Source of the DNA: JAWVZU01 sp033722075
Lineage (GTDB): Bacteria; Pseudomonadota; Gammaproteobacteria; Xanthomonadales; SZUA-38
Reading direction: 5' to 3'
Assembly: GCA_033722075.1 (NCBI GenBank)
Contig: JAWVZU010000221.1
Location: forward strand, 1 to 6,660
DNA length: 6,660 nucleotides
A program made the translations under genes and the position numbers. Shown here piece after piece: positions 6,251-6,660 of this stretch (the first letter of the stretch is position 1; each line of letters opens with the position of its first letter). The notes beneath the pieces were generated by a model. The model saw only the letters and a program-made list of their open reading frames with translations. It was not told the origin of the DNA and ran no database searches.

Positions 6251-6594
6251 TCGTCCCCCTCCTCTCCGGCGCCGATCAGGTCCAAGGCGGTGAGCCGGAC
6301 CGCTCGATCCAACTGCTCATGCTGATAATCAGCGGGCATCGCGGCCTCCCCGCGGCCCGACCGCGCCAGTTCGGCGAGGTGCCGGCGCAGACGGCGCTCG
6401 CACTCGGTGTGGATCTTCCGAATGCGCTCGTCGGCCCGCTTCTCGATCTGGCGGGCGTGGGCCCGCGCCCGATCCTTCAGGTCGCGGACGTCGCGGCGCG
6501 CCTGCTCGAGAACCTCCCGCGCATCGTCTTCAGCCTGGAGGACTCGCCGCAACGGGTGGCCTGTCGAATCACTTGATGGATCCGACCTGCGCAC
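6247..6594 (-). CDS. V/A-type ATPase subunit H/G-like (peripheral stalk coiled coil)
   Basis: This encodes a 115-residue charged, all-helical protein with no membrane segment. Residues about 14-79 form a long alanine-, arginine- and glutamate-rich coiled coil (for example EDDAREVLEQARRDVRDLKD, with hydrophobic residues spaced as in heptads). The tail ends in acidic GEEGDE. Small coiled-coil proteins encoded first in V/A-ATPase operons are subunit H in archaea (AhaH) or G in Thermus. They pair with subunit E to form the peripheral stalks that hold the A3B3 head against the membrane sector. The identification rests on length, coiled-coil character and position, since this subunit is poorly conserved. 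The start is GTG, chosen for its Shine-Dalgarno site. The frame stays open to the window edge, so a longer N-terminus is possible. Its TGA overlaps the ATG of the C-like gene in an ATGA junction. Confidence 0.7.
   Translation of the reverse strand: MRRSDPSSDSTGHPLRRVLQAEDDAREVLEQARRDVRDLKDRARAHARQIEKRADERIRKIHTECERRLRRHLAELARSGRGEAAMPADYQHEQLDRAVRLTALDLIGAGEEGDE
6258..6263 (-). promoter_or_regulatory. Shine-Dalgarno site for the C-like gene
   Basis: A perfect AGGAGG lies 7 bases before the ATG at 6250, inside the 3' end of the H/G-like gene, where it falls in the codons for the acidic GEEGDE tail. It fixes the start of the C-like gene and suggests strong independent initiation in addition to coupling. 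Confidence 0.75.
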
Positions 6595-6603
6595 GGCGGC
6601 CTG

Positions 6604-6609
6604 CCCCTC
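6604..6609 (-). promoter_or_regulatory. Shine-Dalgarno site for the H/G-like gene
   Basis: On the minus strand GAGGGG lies 9 bases before a GTG codon at 6594-6592. It decides the start, because the H/G frame contains no stop between the GTG and the window edge and the translation gives no other clear initiation point. Confidence 0.5.
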
Positions 6610-6658
6610 ACCGCTGGAATCGGCGCGGTGTGTAGGTTCCCAGCAGCTGGACCGACAG
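6608..6658 (-). CDS. C-terminal tail of an unidentified upstream gene (partial)
   Basis: A minus-strand frame enters from the right edge and reads LSVQLLGTYTPRRFQR before a TGA at 6610-6608. The TGA overlaps the start of a GAGGGG Shine-Dalgarno run that serves the next gene, and the stop lies 13 bases before that gene's GTG. This is how a coupled upstream cistron would look. Sixteen open codons are not significant by themselves in GC-rich DNA, and I do not recognise the peptide. The alternative is that this stretch is untranslated leader, or that the next gene starts further upstream, since its frame is also open to the edge. Confidence 0.3.
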   Translation of the reverse strand: MSVQLLGTYTPRRFQR

Positions 6659-6660
6659 GG

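Noticed and set aside
5106..6576. Overlapping plus-strand reading frames opposite the C-like and H/G-like genes
   Set aside because: Several compete with one another, none has a convincing ribosome site or motif, and the minus-strand genes account for the region with tight junctions.

Overview
The window is one densely packed minus-strand operon for a rotary V/A-type ATPase (the bacterial/archaeal two-sector H+ or Na+ ATPase family), read from the right edge to the left edge. In transcription order the genes are: the tail of an unidentified upstream reading frame, subunit H/G-like, subunit C-like, subunit I (a), subunit K (c, proteolipid), subunit F, subunit E, catalytic subunit A, and the first 217 codons of subunit B, which runs off at position 1. 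The rotor-stalk subunit D was not found and is expected beyond the left edge.

The DNA is GC-rich and the gaps between genes are at most 13 bases. Most junctions are ATGA or TAATG stop/start overlaps, so translation is probably coupled along one polycistronic mRNA. No RNA gene, mobile element, CRISPR array, terminator or promoter was recognised. The promoter should lie upstream of position 6660. Long plus-strand reading frames opposite the I and A genes are shadows of GC-rich codon usage.

Together the genes encode the machine almost completely. A and B form the A3B3 catalytic head (A carries the P-loop and catalytic Glu; B has the family's degenerate nucleotide loop). E and H/G form the peripheral stalks. 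F is a central-shaft subunit and C couples the shaft to the ring. K forms the ion-carrying ring and I the stator channel with its essential Arg. The c-subunit ion site lacks the recognisable sodium ligands, so H+ is the more likely coupling ion.

The host is most likely a high-GC bacterium, plausibly a proteobacterium. This rests on composition and general sequence character only, and no taxonomic marker is present. The most notable features are the gene order (H-C-I-K-F-E-A-B, unlike the classic Thermus, Enterococcus or Methanosarcina orders), a short divergent C subunit, a proteolipid with an N-terminal signal-like segment and an Ala-Glu-Gly carboxylate site, and a very Arg-rich stalk helix in E. 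I see no wholly new system here. This is a recognisable V/A-ATPase with lineage-specific departures.
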